Shown here one piece after another: positions 17,631 to 26,991 of a stretch of 42,634 bases of DNA (its first letter is position 1; the number at the start of each line of letters is the position of its first letter). The stretch spans positions 1 through 42,634 of the forward strand of contig JASKKX010000006.1 in the NCBI GenBank assembly GCA_030153935.1, written 5' to 3'. This DNA is from Verrucomicrobiota bacterium. Lineage in GTDB: Bacteria > Verrucomicrobiota > Kiritimatiellia > Kiritimatiellales > Tichowtungiaceae. The notes under the pieces were generated by a model. It ran no database searches, was not told the DNA's origin, and was given only the letters and a program-made list of their open reading frames with translations. Both the position numbers and the translations under genes were made by a program.

Positions 17631-20600
17631 TTATTGTTTTTCGATGACAGCCGCGCCGAAGGTGAAACCACCGCCGAACGCGGTGAGGCCGACTAATGCA
17701 TCTTTATCCATTAGCGGCATCAGTTCCGCCAGTGCAAACGGAATCGTGTTTGATGATGTATTGGCGTATTTGCGGATATGGTTGAACATTTTTTCCGGCG
17801 GGCAGTGAATCGATTTCCGGATGGCTTCGATGATTCGTTCGTTGGCCTGATGAGGCACAATTTTATCGAGCTGTTCTATGGATATCCCGCGGGTTTCACA
17901 GGCTTCGGCAAGCATATCGATCATTTTGCGTACGGCCAGTTTGAATACGGTGAGACCTTCCATTTCGATTTTTTCCGTTCCGCCCATAGTGGGGACATAG
18001 AGCACTTTTTTGTCTACGCCGGTGGCGGAGAGAACGGGCCGATTGATGAGTGCGTTAACCCTGCCGCCGCGCGACTCGCAGGAAAGCAGTGATGCGGTTG
18101 CGGCATCACCGAAGAGAACACTGGTTTTCGGGTCGTTGAGATTGATCATCGGAGAAAGAGTTTCGGCCGTGATGACAACCACCTTTTTCGACGGGTCGTC
18201 GCGCAGGATATCCACAGCATTCTGCAGCGCGTACATGTAGCCGGAGCAGGCGGCATTGACGTCGTGGGCCTGCATCAGGATTCCGCCCTTGGCCGGGCTG
18301 AGTTCTTTGAGGACGCAGCAGGCGAGGGACGGGGTCATTTCCAGCGGTGTGCCGGTGGAACAGATCAATGCATCAATGTCGGAAATAAGAAGTTTTTCTT
18401 TTTCGAGCAGATCACGGGTGGCCTTGACAGCAAGGGTGAGCACGGTTTCGCCTTCACCGATCCAGTAACGGGTTTCAATGCCGGTACGTCTGCGGATGGC
18501 TTCAGAATCCCATTCATCGCCCGGCTTGACCAGTTCGTCGTTGGTTATTCTGCGCGATCCAAGCACCGTGCTGATCGAGGAGAGCAGCACCGGTTTCTTT
18601 TCCGCGGAAACGGCGTTCCTGTTTACCGGAGCGGCAGTAACCCGTCTTTCGAGAATCGGGGTGCCGGGATTTTCTTTCGTAACCGGTTTTTTTATCAGAT
18701 CGGTTTCTTCGGTGGCGATTCGTACCAGCGGCGTACCGACATCGACCGAGTCGCCTTCGGTCAGAAAGAGTTCTTCAATGATTCCGCTGACCGGTGTGGA
18801 GATTTCCATCGTTGCTTTGTCGGCTTCAACGGAAGCCAGCAATTCGCCCGCCTGGACAGGCTGCCCGGTTTTGACGTGCAGTTCAACCACGGTTACCGTT
18901 TTGTCGGACGGGCTGGAACCGATGGCGTTGACGGTGACAAACCCTTCCGCTTCTTCGACCGGTTTCTGCCAGGTCAGCGAATAGTTAAGCAGTTCTGCCG
19001 CTTTTTCAAGGATCGTGCGAAAAGAGGGCAGCACCTGAATCTGTGTTTCAAAGAGGTAAGGAACATAGGTATCGTATCGTGTGACGCGTGCCATTTTTAC
19101 AGGAGCCTCTGCCTTTTCTGCGACTGTTGCAAGGATTTCGCCGCCGAGCCCGCAGGTATGGTTGTCTTCATGAACGACCAGCAGTTTTCCGGTTTTTTCA
19201 GCGGATGCGAGGACGGTGTCCTGGTCCCATGGTGAAAGCGAACGCAGATCGATCACTTCCACGGATGAACCCGCTTCTTGAAGTGCATCCGCGGTCTTTT
19301 CGCAAAGCGGCAGGGTACTGCCCCAGCTGACAATCGTCAGATCACGGCCTGGTCGGGTGATACGGGCCCTCCCGATCGGGACAAACTGTGTCGCCGCGTC
19401 TGCGGCCGCGGCGAGAGAGCGATCGTTGATCAGATTTTTCGGGAAGAGAAATACCGTCGGGCGACCTGAGTCGAAGGCGGCATTGAGCAGTCCGGCCGCA
19501 TCGGCGGCGGTTGAAGGCATAAAGACATCGAGGCCGGGGATGTGTGCGAAGGTGGCATCGAAAGTCTGAGCGTGGTACGGTCCGAGGCCGGGGCGGTAGG
19601 CGCCGCAGATGGCCATCAGAATAACCGGGCATTCCCACTGTCCGTTGCTGCGCCACCATATGGCACCGAGTTCGGAGGCGATCTGGTTGAAGGCCGGCAG
19701 CATAAAATCCACGAATTGAATGCAGGCGACCGGCTTTTTGCCGGTGAACGATTGTCCGATGGCCGCGCCGACGATGGTGGACTCACTGAGCGGAGAATTG
19801 ATCACCTGCGCGGGAAAATCCGTGCTGAGTCCGCGCGTCAGGCCGAATACATCGCCTTTCGGATCCTCAATATCTTCGCCATAGAGATAAATATCTTTGT
19901 CGCTTTCAAGGCGGGCGCGGAAGACAGCGCGCAACGCTTCGATCATGGTGAGGGCGTCCCCGTCGGCCCGCTGTTCGCTTTCTGCGGCGGTCATCTTTTC
20001 CGGCAGCGGTTTTTTTGCTGAAAACTCAACTCCGGCATTGGGTACTTTGCGCGCGGCGGAGAAGGCTTCGTCGATTTCACGGTTTATCTCGTGTTCGATT
20101 TTTTTGAGCTGTTCTTCCGCAATTCCGGCATCGAGCAGTTTCTTCGCCAGAATTCGAACCGGGTCCGCTTTTTCATTGACTGCGCGGATTTCCTCCGCAG
20201 AACGATAGACGGTTTGGTCATCGGAATTGGTATGGCTGGCCAGCCGTTCGACCTTCATCACCACGATCTGCGGGCCGCGGGTTTCCCGGATATTGGAAAC
20301 GGCTTCGCCGAAAATGCGATGGGTTGCGACAGCGTCAGTGCCGTCAACGCGCAAAATCGGCAGGCCGTAGAATTCGTCGGCATCACCGTCCGGCAACGAA
20401 AAGAAAGTACGGCCTTTAGACAGGGTGGAAAGGGCGTAGCGATTATCCTGGACCACAAAGAGCACCGGGAGTTGTGAGCGGACGGCTTCGGCCACCGCTT
20501 CGAAGAATTCGCCTTCCTGTGTGCCGCCGTCGCCGATGCCGCAGTATACGACCGGCCTGGATGCATCCTGCTTCACCGCCTGGGCAACCCCGACCGCCTG

Positions 20601-20960
20601 GACGGTGCTGGTTCCGACGCCGGTGGGGGCGCTGAGCAGTTTCAATTTGCGATCGCAGGCGAAGCAGGGCATGCGGCGACCGTCGGACGAGGAACCGGTC
20701 TTGCCGAGCAGATCGAGCAGCAGATCTTTCTGGGTAACGCCGCGGGCAAGCATCAGGGCGCGATCACGATAATGGCAGTGAAGCCAGTCGTGTTCGGTTA
20801 AATGCGGCGCAAGAGCCGCTATCGCCTCGTGGCCGGCGGTAGAAACGTAGAAAAAGGCCTCACCTCGCTGGGCGGCATCTGCCTGAACAGCGTCTGCTTT
20901 GCGTGACGAAAGCATGCTGCGGTAAATATTGAGAAAGAGTTTTGTATCAAGTTTCTGCAT
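17631..20960 (-). CDS. Fusion: 2-oxoacid dehydrogenase E1-alpha + E1-beta + lipoyl domain + beta-ketoacyl-ACP synthase III
   Basis: 1109 residues from the ATG at 20960; homology to E1-alpha begins there, and the in-frame extension further upstream has no family features. Domains: E1-alpha about 1-315 (HYRDRA, TPP motif GDG at 143-145 ending at Asn173); E1-beta about 337-657 (YGEDIEDPKGDVFG, GPYHAQTFDATFAH, VHEDNHTCGLGGE); lipoyl domain about 670-750 with EADKATMEI, lipoylated Lys about 715; Ala/Pro/Lys linker; KAS III about 791-1109 with intact triad Cys905 (NAACSGY), His1037 (PHQANER) and Asn1067 (YANTSSNT). E1 decarboxylates branched-chain or related 2-oxoacids and reductively acylates lipoyl; KAS III condenses an acyl primer with malonyl-ACP. 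No E2 acyltransferase domain is present, and no E3 lies in the window. The gene leads a three-gene operon and is divergent from ygiQ. Confidence 0.93.
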   Translation of the reverse strand: MQKLDTKLFLNIYRSMLSSRKADAVQADAAQRGEAFFYVSTAGHEAIAALAPHLTEHDWLHCHYRDRALMLARGVTQKDLLLDLLGKTGSSSDGRRMPCFACDRKLKLLSAPTGVGTSTVQAVGVAQAVKQDASRPVVYCGIGDGGTQEGEFFEAVAEAVRSQLPVLFVVQDNRYALSTLSKGRTFFSLPDGDADEFYGLPILRVDGTDAVATHRIFGEAVSNIRETRGPQIVVMKVERLASHTNSDDQTVYRSAEEIRAVNEKADPVRILAKKLLDAGIAEEQLKKIEHEINREIDEAFSAARKVPNAGVEFSAKKPLPEKMTAAESEQRADGDALTMIEALRAVFRARLESDKDIYLYGEDIEDPKGDVFGLTRGLSTDFPAQVINSPLSESTIVGAAIGQSFTGKKPVACIQFVDFMLPAFNQIASELGAIWWRSNGQWECPVILMAICGAYRPGLGPYHAQTFDATFAHIPGLDVFMPSTAADAAGLLNAAFDSGRPTVFLFPKNLINDRSLAAAADAATQFVPIGRARITRPGRDLTIVSWGSTLPLCEKTADALQEAGSSVEVIDLRSLSPWDQDTVLASAEKTGKLLVVHEDNHTCGLGGEILATVAEKAEAPVKMARVTRYDTYVPYLFETQIQVLPSFRTILEKAAELLNYSLTWQKPVEEAEGFVTVNAIGSSPSDKTVTVVELHVKTGQPVQAGELLASVEADKATMEISTPVSGIIEELFLTEGDSVDVGTPLVRIATEETDLIKKPVTKENPGTPILERRVTAAPVNRNAVSAEKKPVLLSSISTVLGSRRITNDELVKPGDEWDSEAIRRRTGIETRYWIGEGETVLTLAVKATRDLLEKEKLLISDIDALICSTGTPLEMTPSLACCVLKELSPAKGGILMQAHDVNAACSGYMYALQNAVDILRDDPSKKVVVITAETLSPMINLNDPKTSVLFGDAATASLLSCESRGGRVNALINRPVLSATGVDKKVLYVPTMGGTEKIEMEGLTVFKLAVRKMIDMLAEACETRGISIEQLDKIVPHQANERIIEAIRKSIHCPPEKMFNHIRKYANTSSNTIPFALAELMPLMDKDALVGLTAFGGGFTFGAAVIEKQ

Positions 20961-21025
20961 GTGTATCGCTTTTCTTAAAGTGAAAGGACATATTAGGAGG
21001 CCGTTTGGATCAGGTCGAATAAATT

Positions 21026-21071
21026 TTCCAATCAATGGACATTTTGCGACAGTTTTGTCCAGTCCTTGGAA
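21026..21071. repeat. Pair of TTCC-N5-TTGGAA-like palindromes in a divergent promoter region
   Basis: Copies at 21026-21040 (TTCCAATCAATGGAC) and 21057-21071 (GTCCAGTCCTTGGAA), each one base off the pattern, start 31 bp apart. They lie between the divergent fusion gene and ygiQ, just upstream of the ygiQ ribosome site, a sensible place for an operator. Confidence 0.55.
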
Positions 21072-21079
21072 AGGAAAGA

Positions 21080-22807
21080 ATGATGGACAGAAAAAAACAG
21101 TTTTTGCCGATGACGCGTACGGAAATGGATGCATACGGCTGGGATGAACTGGATGTGCTGGTGATTACCGGCGATGCCTACGTCGACCATCCGGCATTCG
21201 GTGCGGCGGTGATCGGCCGTGTGCTGGAGGCTGACAGCTGGCGGGTCGGTATTATCGCCCAGCCGGACTGGACGAATCCCGAATCGCTGACTGCGCTGGG
21301 CCGACCGCGTCTTTTCTGCGGGATTACGGCCGGCAATCTTGATTCGATGCTTTCACATTATACGGCGGCCCGGCGCAAACGCAAAGAGGATGCCTACACC
21401 CCGGGAGGTGTGATTGGAAAGCGTCCCAATATGGCGACCGTAGTCTATACTCAGCTGGTCAAAAAAGTTTTTCCCGGCATTCCCACGGTCCTCGGCGGGC
21501 TGGAAGCCAGTCTGCGACGTATAGCGCATTACGACTACTGGCAGGATAAGCTGCGACCCTCCATTCTGCAGGATTCAAAGGCCGATATTCTGGTCTACGG
21601 CATGGGTGAACGGGCGATCCGTGAGATCGCCCGACGGGTGGCGGCGAATAAAGAGCTTGAAGAAATCCCCGGTACGGCACGGCTGCTTGGCGGGAGGGAA
21701 TCGTCGGAACGTGATTTTTCTAACTGTCTTAAATTGCCGTCACTTGAAGAGTGCCGGGCAGATAAAAAGGCTGTACTGGAGCTGACCCGGCTGACGGAAC
21801 GTGAACAGAATCCGTTCGGCGGTAGGCCGCTGGTGCAGCTGCATGGAGCGCGGGCACTGCTGGTCGAACCGCCGGCGAAACCGCTGACGACGGCAGAGAT
21901 GGACCGCGTCTATGAGCTGCCGTACATGCGTCTGCCGCATCCTGCTTATAAAGAGCCGGTGCCGGCGTTTACGATGATTCAGGCCTCGGTGACTGTGGTG
22001 CGGGGATGCTGCGGCGGCTGCGCGTTTTGCGGGCTGGGGCTGCATCAGGGGCGGTTTCTTTCCAGCCGGTCTGAAAATTCAGTCGTGCGTGAAGTGCAGT
22101 CGCTGACCGAAATGCCCTCCTTTAAGGGGACGATTACCGATCTCGGCGGGCCGACAGCCAATCTGTACGGTTGTACAAACGGGGTTTGCAAGGCGTGTAA
22201 AACCTGCCGCCGCGCCAGTTGTCTGATCCCGGCGGTCTGTCCGAATCTTAAACTGGACGCGGACTCGGCGATTCGGCTGATGAGACGAGTTCGTGAACTC
22301 GAAAAAGTGAAACATGTCTTCATTCAGTCCGGCATCCGGATGGACGTGGCGCTGCGCAATCCGAACTATATTCGTGAACTGGCAAAACACCATGTTTCGG
22401 GCCATCTGAAGGTGGCCCCGGAGCATATGCACCCGAATGTACTCAGAAAAATGCGTAAACCGGGACCGGAAACGTTTTGTGAATTTCAGAAGATATTTGA
22501 AGCTGAAAGCCGTACCGCAGGTAAAAAACAGTATCTGGTGCCGTATTTTATCTCCAACTATCCCGGGTCAACAGAAGCGGAAATGAAGGCGGTCGAACGG
22601 TTTGTGCGCGAAGAGGAGTGGAAGCTGCAGCAGGTACAGGACTTTATTCCGCTGCCGATGACTCCCGCAGCGGCAGTGTATTATACCGGCCTGGATTATG
22701 AGACCGGCGAACCGGTTCCTGTGACCCGCGGGCTGGCTGAACGCCGGACGCAAATGAAACAGCTGCGTCCGCATTCCGCTTTAAAAGGTCGCCGGTCGAA
22801 ACGTTAA
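21080..22807 (+). CDS. YgiQ family radical SAM protein
   Basis: Radical S-adenosylmethionine enzyme of the UPF0313/YgiQ family, whose substrate is unknown. The chosen ATG gives 575 residues and follows a purine-rich GGAAAGGAAAG; the next codon is also ATG. The N-terminal FLPMTRTEMDAYGWDELDVLVITGDAYVDHP is family-typical and begins a few residues after this start, so the longer in-frame extension is not used. The cluster motif CGGCAFCGLGLHQGR near residue 313 supplies CxxxCxxC for a 4Fe-4S cluster. Further Cys (GCTNGVCKACKTC) form a second conserved group downstream, typical of the family. It is divergent from the E1-KAS III operon and 58 bp upstream of ptsP. Confidence 0.93.
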   Translation: MMDRKKQFLPMTRTEMDAYGWDELDVLVITGDAYVDHPAFGAAVIGRVLEADSWRVGIIAQPDWTNPESLTALGRPRLFCGITAGNLDSMLSHYTAARRKRKEDAYTPGGVIGKRPNMATVVYTQLVKKVFPGIPTVLGGLEASLRRIAHYDYWQDKLRPSILQDSKADILVYGMGERAIREIARRVAANKELEEIPGTARLLGGRESSERDFSNCLKLPSLEECRADKKAVLELTRLTEREQNPFGGRPLVQLHGARALLVEPPAKPLTTAEMDRVYELPYMRLPHPAYKEPVPAFTMIQASVTVVRGCCGGCAFCGLGLHQGRFLSSRSENSVVREVQSLTEMPSFKGTITDLGGPTANLYGCTNGVCKACKTCRRASCLIPAVCPNLKLDADSAIRLMRRVRELEKVKHVFIQSGIRMDVALRNPNYIRELAKHHVSGHLKVAPEHMHPNVLRKMRKPGPETFCEFQKIFEAESRTAGKKQYLVPYFISNYPGSTEAEMKAVERFVREEEWKLQQVQDFIPLPMTPAAAVYYTGLDYETGEPVPVTRGLAERRTQMKQLRPHSALKGRRSKR

Positions 22808-22865
22808 CGCTTTTATATTCAGATTAAATAGGATAGAAAAGGATGTTTTTTTTAAAGGATATTTC

Positions 22866-25136
22866 ATGCTGAAAGACAATATCAATATGATCTGCGATAT
22901 CGCAGAGTTGTCATCGCTGTTCGAAAAAAGCAGCAGTCTGGATGATTTTCTGCAGGCGGCGGTGAGCGTGGTGGCGTATCATATGCAGTCTGCGGTCTGT
23001 TCAATTTATATTTATGACGAGAAAACCCGCATGCTGACCTTGCGTGCTACACAGGGATTGAGTCCGGATGCCGTCGGTAAAGTGACGCTTCAACTCGGTC
23101 AGGGATTGTCAGGGCTTGCCCTTAAAGAATTACGGGCGATTCGCGAGGGCCGTGGAGAACTCAGTCCGAAATTTCATCCTGTTGAGGGGATTGACGAAGA
23201 GAAATATCAGGCATTTCTGGCTGTACCCATTCGCCGCGGTCTGACGCGTGTCGGGGTGCTGACCGTACAGGACGGTCAGCCGGATTATTTTGATGAAAAA
23301 GATGAACAGACGCTCAAGGCCATTGCGGCACAGCTTGCCACAGTGATTGAAAATGCCACCCTCCTGCAGGCGCTGCATCGTCGTGAAAACGTGACGGAAG
23401 CCAAAAATACGCCGAAGCTGATCCGGGGACGTCCTGCCAGCGGCGGCATCGGACAGGGGAAGGCGACTTTTATTATTTCAGGACGCGGGGGATCTTTTCA
23501 GCTTCCTGATGGCGTTTCGAAAAACCTGACTTCCGAAGATTTTGAACGTGCTGTGAAGCAGACAGAGCAGCAACTCAAAGATCTGCAGCGCAAAGCGGAT
23601 GAAGAACTCTCCGATGTGGCACAGTTGATTTTCAGTGCACATCTGCTGATTCTGGCGGACGATGAATTCTCCGGTGAAATCCGGCGAAAGATCGGGACCG
23701 GCATTTCGCCGGATGAAGCCGTGGTGGAGCTCGTGAATCATTATATCGCAATTTTTTCGGCGAGTTCCAACCCGCGGCTGCAGGAAAAGGTGCATGACCT
23801 GAAAGACCTCGGCCACCGGTTGCTTGAAAATCTGATCGGCGGAGACCGTGTTCGCGGGGATTACAGCGGGCGAATCATTATTGCCGATACGCTGCTGCCG
23901 TCGGATATTCTAAAACTGGCAACGGAGAAGGCGGAAGGGTTCATCGTGCAGGGCGGGGTGACGTCTCATAATGCAATTATTTGTCGATCCCTCCAGAAGC
24001 CGATGGTCATGATCGACCCGCCGCAGATGGAGCTGTTCAGTGAGTCGTGCGACATACTGATGGATGGGAATCAGGGGCTGATTCATATCCAGCCGTCAAA
24101 TGACATTCTTAAACAGTATGAGGAACACCGCCGCACGCTGAAGGAACTGGAGCGCACTGCGCCCGTCAAAGGGGAGACTTGCACCGCTGACGGGACACAT
24201 ATTCAGATGTTTGCAAATATTAATCTGTTGAGTGACCTGAAGCTGGCTTCCGCCGTCCGCGTTGAAGGTGTAGGTCTCTACCGCAGTGAATTTCCGTTTA
24301 TCATTCGCAATGCGTTTCCTTCCGAAGAGGAGCAGTATCTGGTTTACAGCCGACTTGTCGAGTCGATGCAGGGGCGGGAAGTCACCTTCCGCACACTGGA
24401 TATCGGCGGGGACAAAGTGCTTTCTTACCAGCAGGCCGAGGAGGCCAATCCGTTTTTGGGATTACGGGCCATCCGCTTCTCACTGATGCACAAAGACATT
24501 TTTTCTGAACAGCTGCGCGCTATGCTGCGGGCCGGAGTAGGTGGGAATACACGTATTATGTTCCCGCTGATTGCGTCGTTAGATGATTTTCTGGAAGCGC
24601 GGGAGGTGGCCCTGGAATGCATGCGTCAACTCGATCAGCAGCATGTCCCGTACAATCGAAGCACAAAGATCGGAATTATGGTTGAACTTCCTTCGGCGGT
24701 TACTCTGATTGAAGACCTCGCGCATGAAGTGGACTTTATGTCGATCGGCACCAATGATCTGATTCAGTACATGCTGGCGGTTGACCGGACGAATGACCAG
24801 GTTTCCAAGCTCTATCTTTCGCACCACCCGGCCATTCTGCGTGCGATCGAGCACGTGATTTCCGTAGCGCACAGCCACCACAAGGATGTTTCGATCTGCG
24901 GGGACATTGCCATGGATCCGCGCATGATCCCGTTTCTGCTTGGTGCGGGCATTACCAAGCTGAGTGTTCCTCCGCGCTGTGTCTATGAAATCCAGCAGAC
25001 GATTGCAAAAATCAGTATGGAAAAGGCTGTTTACACGGCTCGTCAAATGCTGGCCTGCAGCCGGATTTCTGAAATCGAAGAAATTATCGGCAGAAACAGC
25101 AGCAGTCAGAGAGATGTCGAAACAGCCGATCTTTAG
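22866..25136 (+). CDS. ptsP: Phosphoenolpyruvate-protein phosphotransferase with GAF domain (enzyme I-Ntr)
   Basis: Takes phosphate from PEP and passes it to an HPr-like protein in the nitrogen-type, regulatory phosphotransferase chain. The 756-residue protein has an N-terminal GAF sensor (about 1-170), a linker, then enzyme I: phosphohistidine domain with GGVTSHNAIICRS, active His368, and the PEP-binding barrel with RTLDIGGDK, NPFLGLRAIR, MVELPSA, SIGTNDLIQY and the catalytic Cys in ICGDIA. AAAGGA lies 7 nt before the ATG. No HPr or EIIA gene is visible in the window, so partners lie elsewhere. Convergent with the ABC operon; an AT-rich 8-bp inverted repeat (25136-25143 with 25160-25167) could end it. 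Confidence 0.94.
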   Translation: MLKDNINMICDIAELSSLFEKSSSLDDFLQAAVSVVAYHMQSAVCSIYIYDEKTRMLTLRATQGLSPDAVGKVTLQLGQGLSGLALKELRAIREGRGELSPKFHPVEGIDEEKYQAFLAVPIRRGLTRVGVLTVQDGQPDYFDEKDEQTLKAIAAQLATVIENATLLQALHRRENVTEAKNTPKLIRGRPASGGIGQGKATFIISGRGGSFQLPDGVSKNLTSEDFERAVKQTEQQLKDLQRKADEELSDVAQLIFSAHLLILADDEFSGEIRRKIGTGISPDEAVVELVNHYIAIFSASSNPRLQEKVHDLKDLGHRLLENLIGGDRVRGDYSGRIIIADTLLPSDILKLATEKAEGFIVQGGVTSHNAIICRSLQKPMVMIDPPQMELFSESCDILMDGNQGLIHIQPSNDILKQYEEHRRTLKELERTAPVKGETCTADGTHIQMFANINLLSDLKLASAVRVEGVGLYRSEFPFIIRNAFPSEEEQYLVYSRLVESMQGREVTFRTLDIGGDKVLSYQQAEEANPFLGLRAIRFSLMHKDIFSEQLRAMLRAGVGGNTRIMFPLIASLDDFLEAREVALECMRQLDQQHVPYNRSTKIGIMVELPSAVTLIEDLAHEVDFMSIGTNDLIQYMLAVDRTNDQVSKLYLSHHPAILRAIEHVISVAHSHHKDVSICGDIAMDPRMIPFLLGAGITKLSVPPRCVYEIQQTIAKISMEKAVYTARQMLACSRISEIEEIIGRNSSSQRDVETADL

Positions 25137-25155
25137 TAAAAAATTATTCCGGATG

Positions 25156-25908
25156 TCACTTTTTTACGGTCTCTGCGCCGACAATCAGTCCGACAATTTC
25201 ATCCGGATCGGTTTCTGAAACCAATCGTTCAGCGACTTTTCGGCCGCGGCGCATGACGATGATCCTGTCGGCAACTTCAAAGATATCATACATCTGATGG
25301 CTGATAATGATAATCCCGATTCCCTGGGATTTCAGGGAGTTAACCAGATTGAGCACTTTTTTCTGTTCAGCAATACCTAAGGCCGCAGTCGGTTCGTCCA
25401 TAATCAGAACTTTGGCATCCCAGTATATGGAACGGGAAATGGCCACGGCCTGTCTTTGACCGCCGGACAGGGTGCGGATGGTGCTTTTCAGAGAGGGGAT
25501 ATGAATATCCAGTTTATCCAGGACATGTTTCGACTCTTCAAGCATATAAGGATGGTCCAGCACATTGAAGAGTCCGAACCGTTTTTTTGTTTTTTCCCTT
25601 CCCAGAAAAATGTTCGAAGACACGTTCAGGTTTTCCGCGAGAGCGAGATCTTGATAAATCGTCTCAATGCCGCTGGCCAAAGCCCCCATAGGGTTTTCGA
25701 ACTTCATGGGGTTCCCTTCGAGGAGAATTGATCCTTCATCGGGCCTGTGGACACCGGAAATCATTTTGATGAGTGTTGATTTCCCCGCGCCATTGTCCCC
25801 CAGTACGGCGACGACTTCTCCGGCGTTAACTCCCATACTCACCTTGTCCACGGCCGTCAGGCCGCCGAACCGTTTTGTTATATCCCGGGTTTCGATGATG
25901 TATCCCAT
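25156..25908 (-). CDS. Sugar-type ABC transporter ATP-binding protein (FrcA-like, single domain)
   Basis: Energises import of a sugar or related solute. The 250-residue protein carries one nucleotide-binding domain: Walker A GDNGAGKST (about 38), Q-loop YQDLALAEN, signature LSGGQRQ, Walker B VLIMDEPTAAL and the switch His in IIISHQ. Ribose-type RbsA/XylG proteins have two such domains; a single one matches the fructose FrcA-like branch, so it should act as a homodimer. AGGAGG lies upstream of the ATG. It is the last gene of the operon, after the binding protein and two permeases. Confidence 0.93.
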   Translation of the reverse strand: MGYIIETRDITKRFGGLTAVDKVSMGVNAGEVVAVLGDNGAGKSTLIKMISGVHRPDEGSILLEGNPMKFENPMGALASGIETIYQDLALAENLNVSSNIFLGREKTKKRFGLFNVLDHPYMLEESKHVLDKLDIHIPSLKSTIRTLSGGQRQAVAISRSIYWDAKVLIMDEPTAALGIAEQKKVLNLVNSLKSQGIGIIIISHQMYDIFEVADRIIVMRRGRKVAERLVSETDPDEIVGLIVGAETVKK

Positions 25909-25918
25909 TCCGATCCTC

Positions 25919-26977
25919 CTACTTCTTAAAATTCGAGAAAAAACATTCGATGAGTACGGTAAAGATGAGAATGACCCCGACCAGAATATACTTGTCGAAA
26001 GTCGGGGTACCCATCATTCGGAGTCCGGTTTCCAGAACCGCGATGACGAAGCAGCCCAGAATGGTCCGCCAAACAGTTCCGGAACCCCCGAACATACTGG
26101 CTCCGCCAATGACCACCGCAGCAATGGCATCCAGAAGAAAACCCGCGCCGGCGTCTGCTTTTCCGGTGATGTATTTCATCACATAAATTATGCCTGCAAG
26201 GGAAGCAAAGAAGGATGAAAGCATGTATACGGCCACAAGGTTTTTTCGGACATTGATCCCGGCGCGTGCTGCTGCATCAATGTTGCCACCGATGGCGTAG
26301 AGATGTTGACCAAAGCGCATCCGTTTGAGAATAAATGCAAATACCGCGATAAAAAGGAAAGCGAACACCACAACGTTCGGAATGATTTCATATACCCGTA
26401 CCCCCCTGGGGACATCGGGACGATGAAAAAAGGACAGCGCCTGTCCGGGGACAATATAAAGAAGATAACCGTTGCCGATACTGCCGGCCAGAATGGGAAG
26501 ATTTTTTGCCGGAATTCCCTGCATCAGCAGCTCTGAAATTCCCTGAGTGATGCCAAGCATTGAAAAGGTTGCTATAAAAGGCGGAATCCGAAGTTTCGCG
26601 ACAAGAACCCCGTTGACAAATCCGGGAATGAGCCCGATGACAAGGGTTATCACGATGCTTATTAAAATACAACCGATTGGCGATATTCCGAGGGATGCGA
26701 AAACAACCATCAGTTTGGAAGAGATAACCGTTGCAAAACCAAGGACATACCCAACGGAAAGATCGATGCCTCCGGTGATAATGACAAAGAGTTCCGCGGA
26801 TGCCAGAAGGAATATTTCCGTGCCGTAGAAAAGAATCATTTGGACTGTATCAAAGCTGAAATACCCGCTGGCACTTATGGAGAAATAAGCGAATTCCAGG
26901 AGAAGAAAAAGAAAAACCCAGCGTTTTCCCATTTCACCTATTAAGTTCTGTTGGCATGTTTTTCCCGTTGTGTTCAT
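25919..26977 (-). CDS. Sugar-type ABC transporter permease (RbsC/FrcC family), second copy
   Basis: Inner-membrane channel subunit, 352 residues with about 9-10 hydrophobic helices. Family motifs include the ITGGIDLSVGYVLG segment and GxNxxAARxAGI (IGGNIDAAARAGINV), the cytoplasmic loop that contacts the ATPase. GGAG precedes the ATG. It is a diverged paralogue of the neighbouring permease, which suggests the transporter uses a heterodimeric channel. It lies 10 nt upstream of the ATPase gene. The transported solute cannot be determined; carbohydrate is most likely. Confidence 0.92.
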   Translation of the reverse strand: MNTTGKTCQQNLIGEMGKRWVFLFLLLEFAYFSISASGYFSFDTVQMILFYGTEIFLLASAELFVIITGGIDLSVGYVLGFATVISSKLMVVFASLGISPIGCILISIVITLVIGLIPGFVNGVLVAKLRIPPFIATFSMLGITQGISELLMQGIPAKNLPILAGSIGNGYLLYIVPGQALSFFHRPDVPRGVRVYEIIPNVVVFAFLFIAVFAFILKRMRFGQHLYAIGGNIDAAARAGINVRKNLVAVYMLSSFFASLAGIIYVMKYITGKADAGAGFLLDAIAAVVIGGASMFGGSGTVWRTILGCFVIAVLETGLRMMGTPTFDKYILVGVILIFTVLIECFFSNFKK

Positions 26978-26991
26978 ATACAGTCTCCGGT

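Noticed and set aside
20961-21134. 58-residue N-terminal extension of the E1-KAS III fusion
   Set aside because: E1-alpha similarity begins at the ATG at 20960; the extension overlaps the divergent ygiQ start and has no ribosome site.
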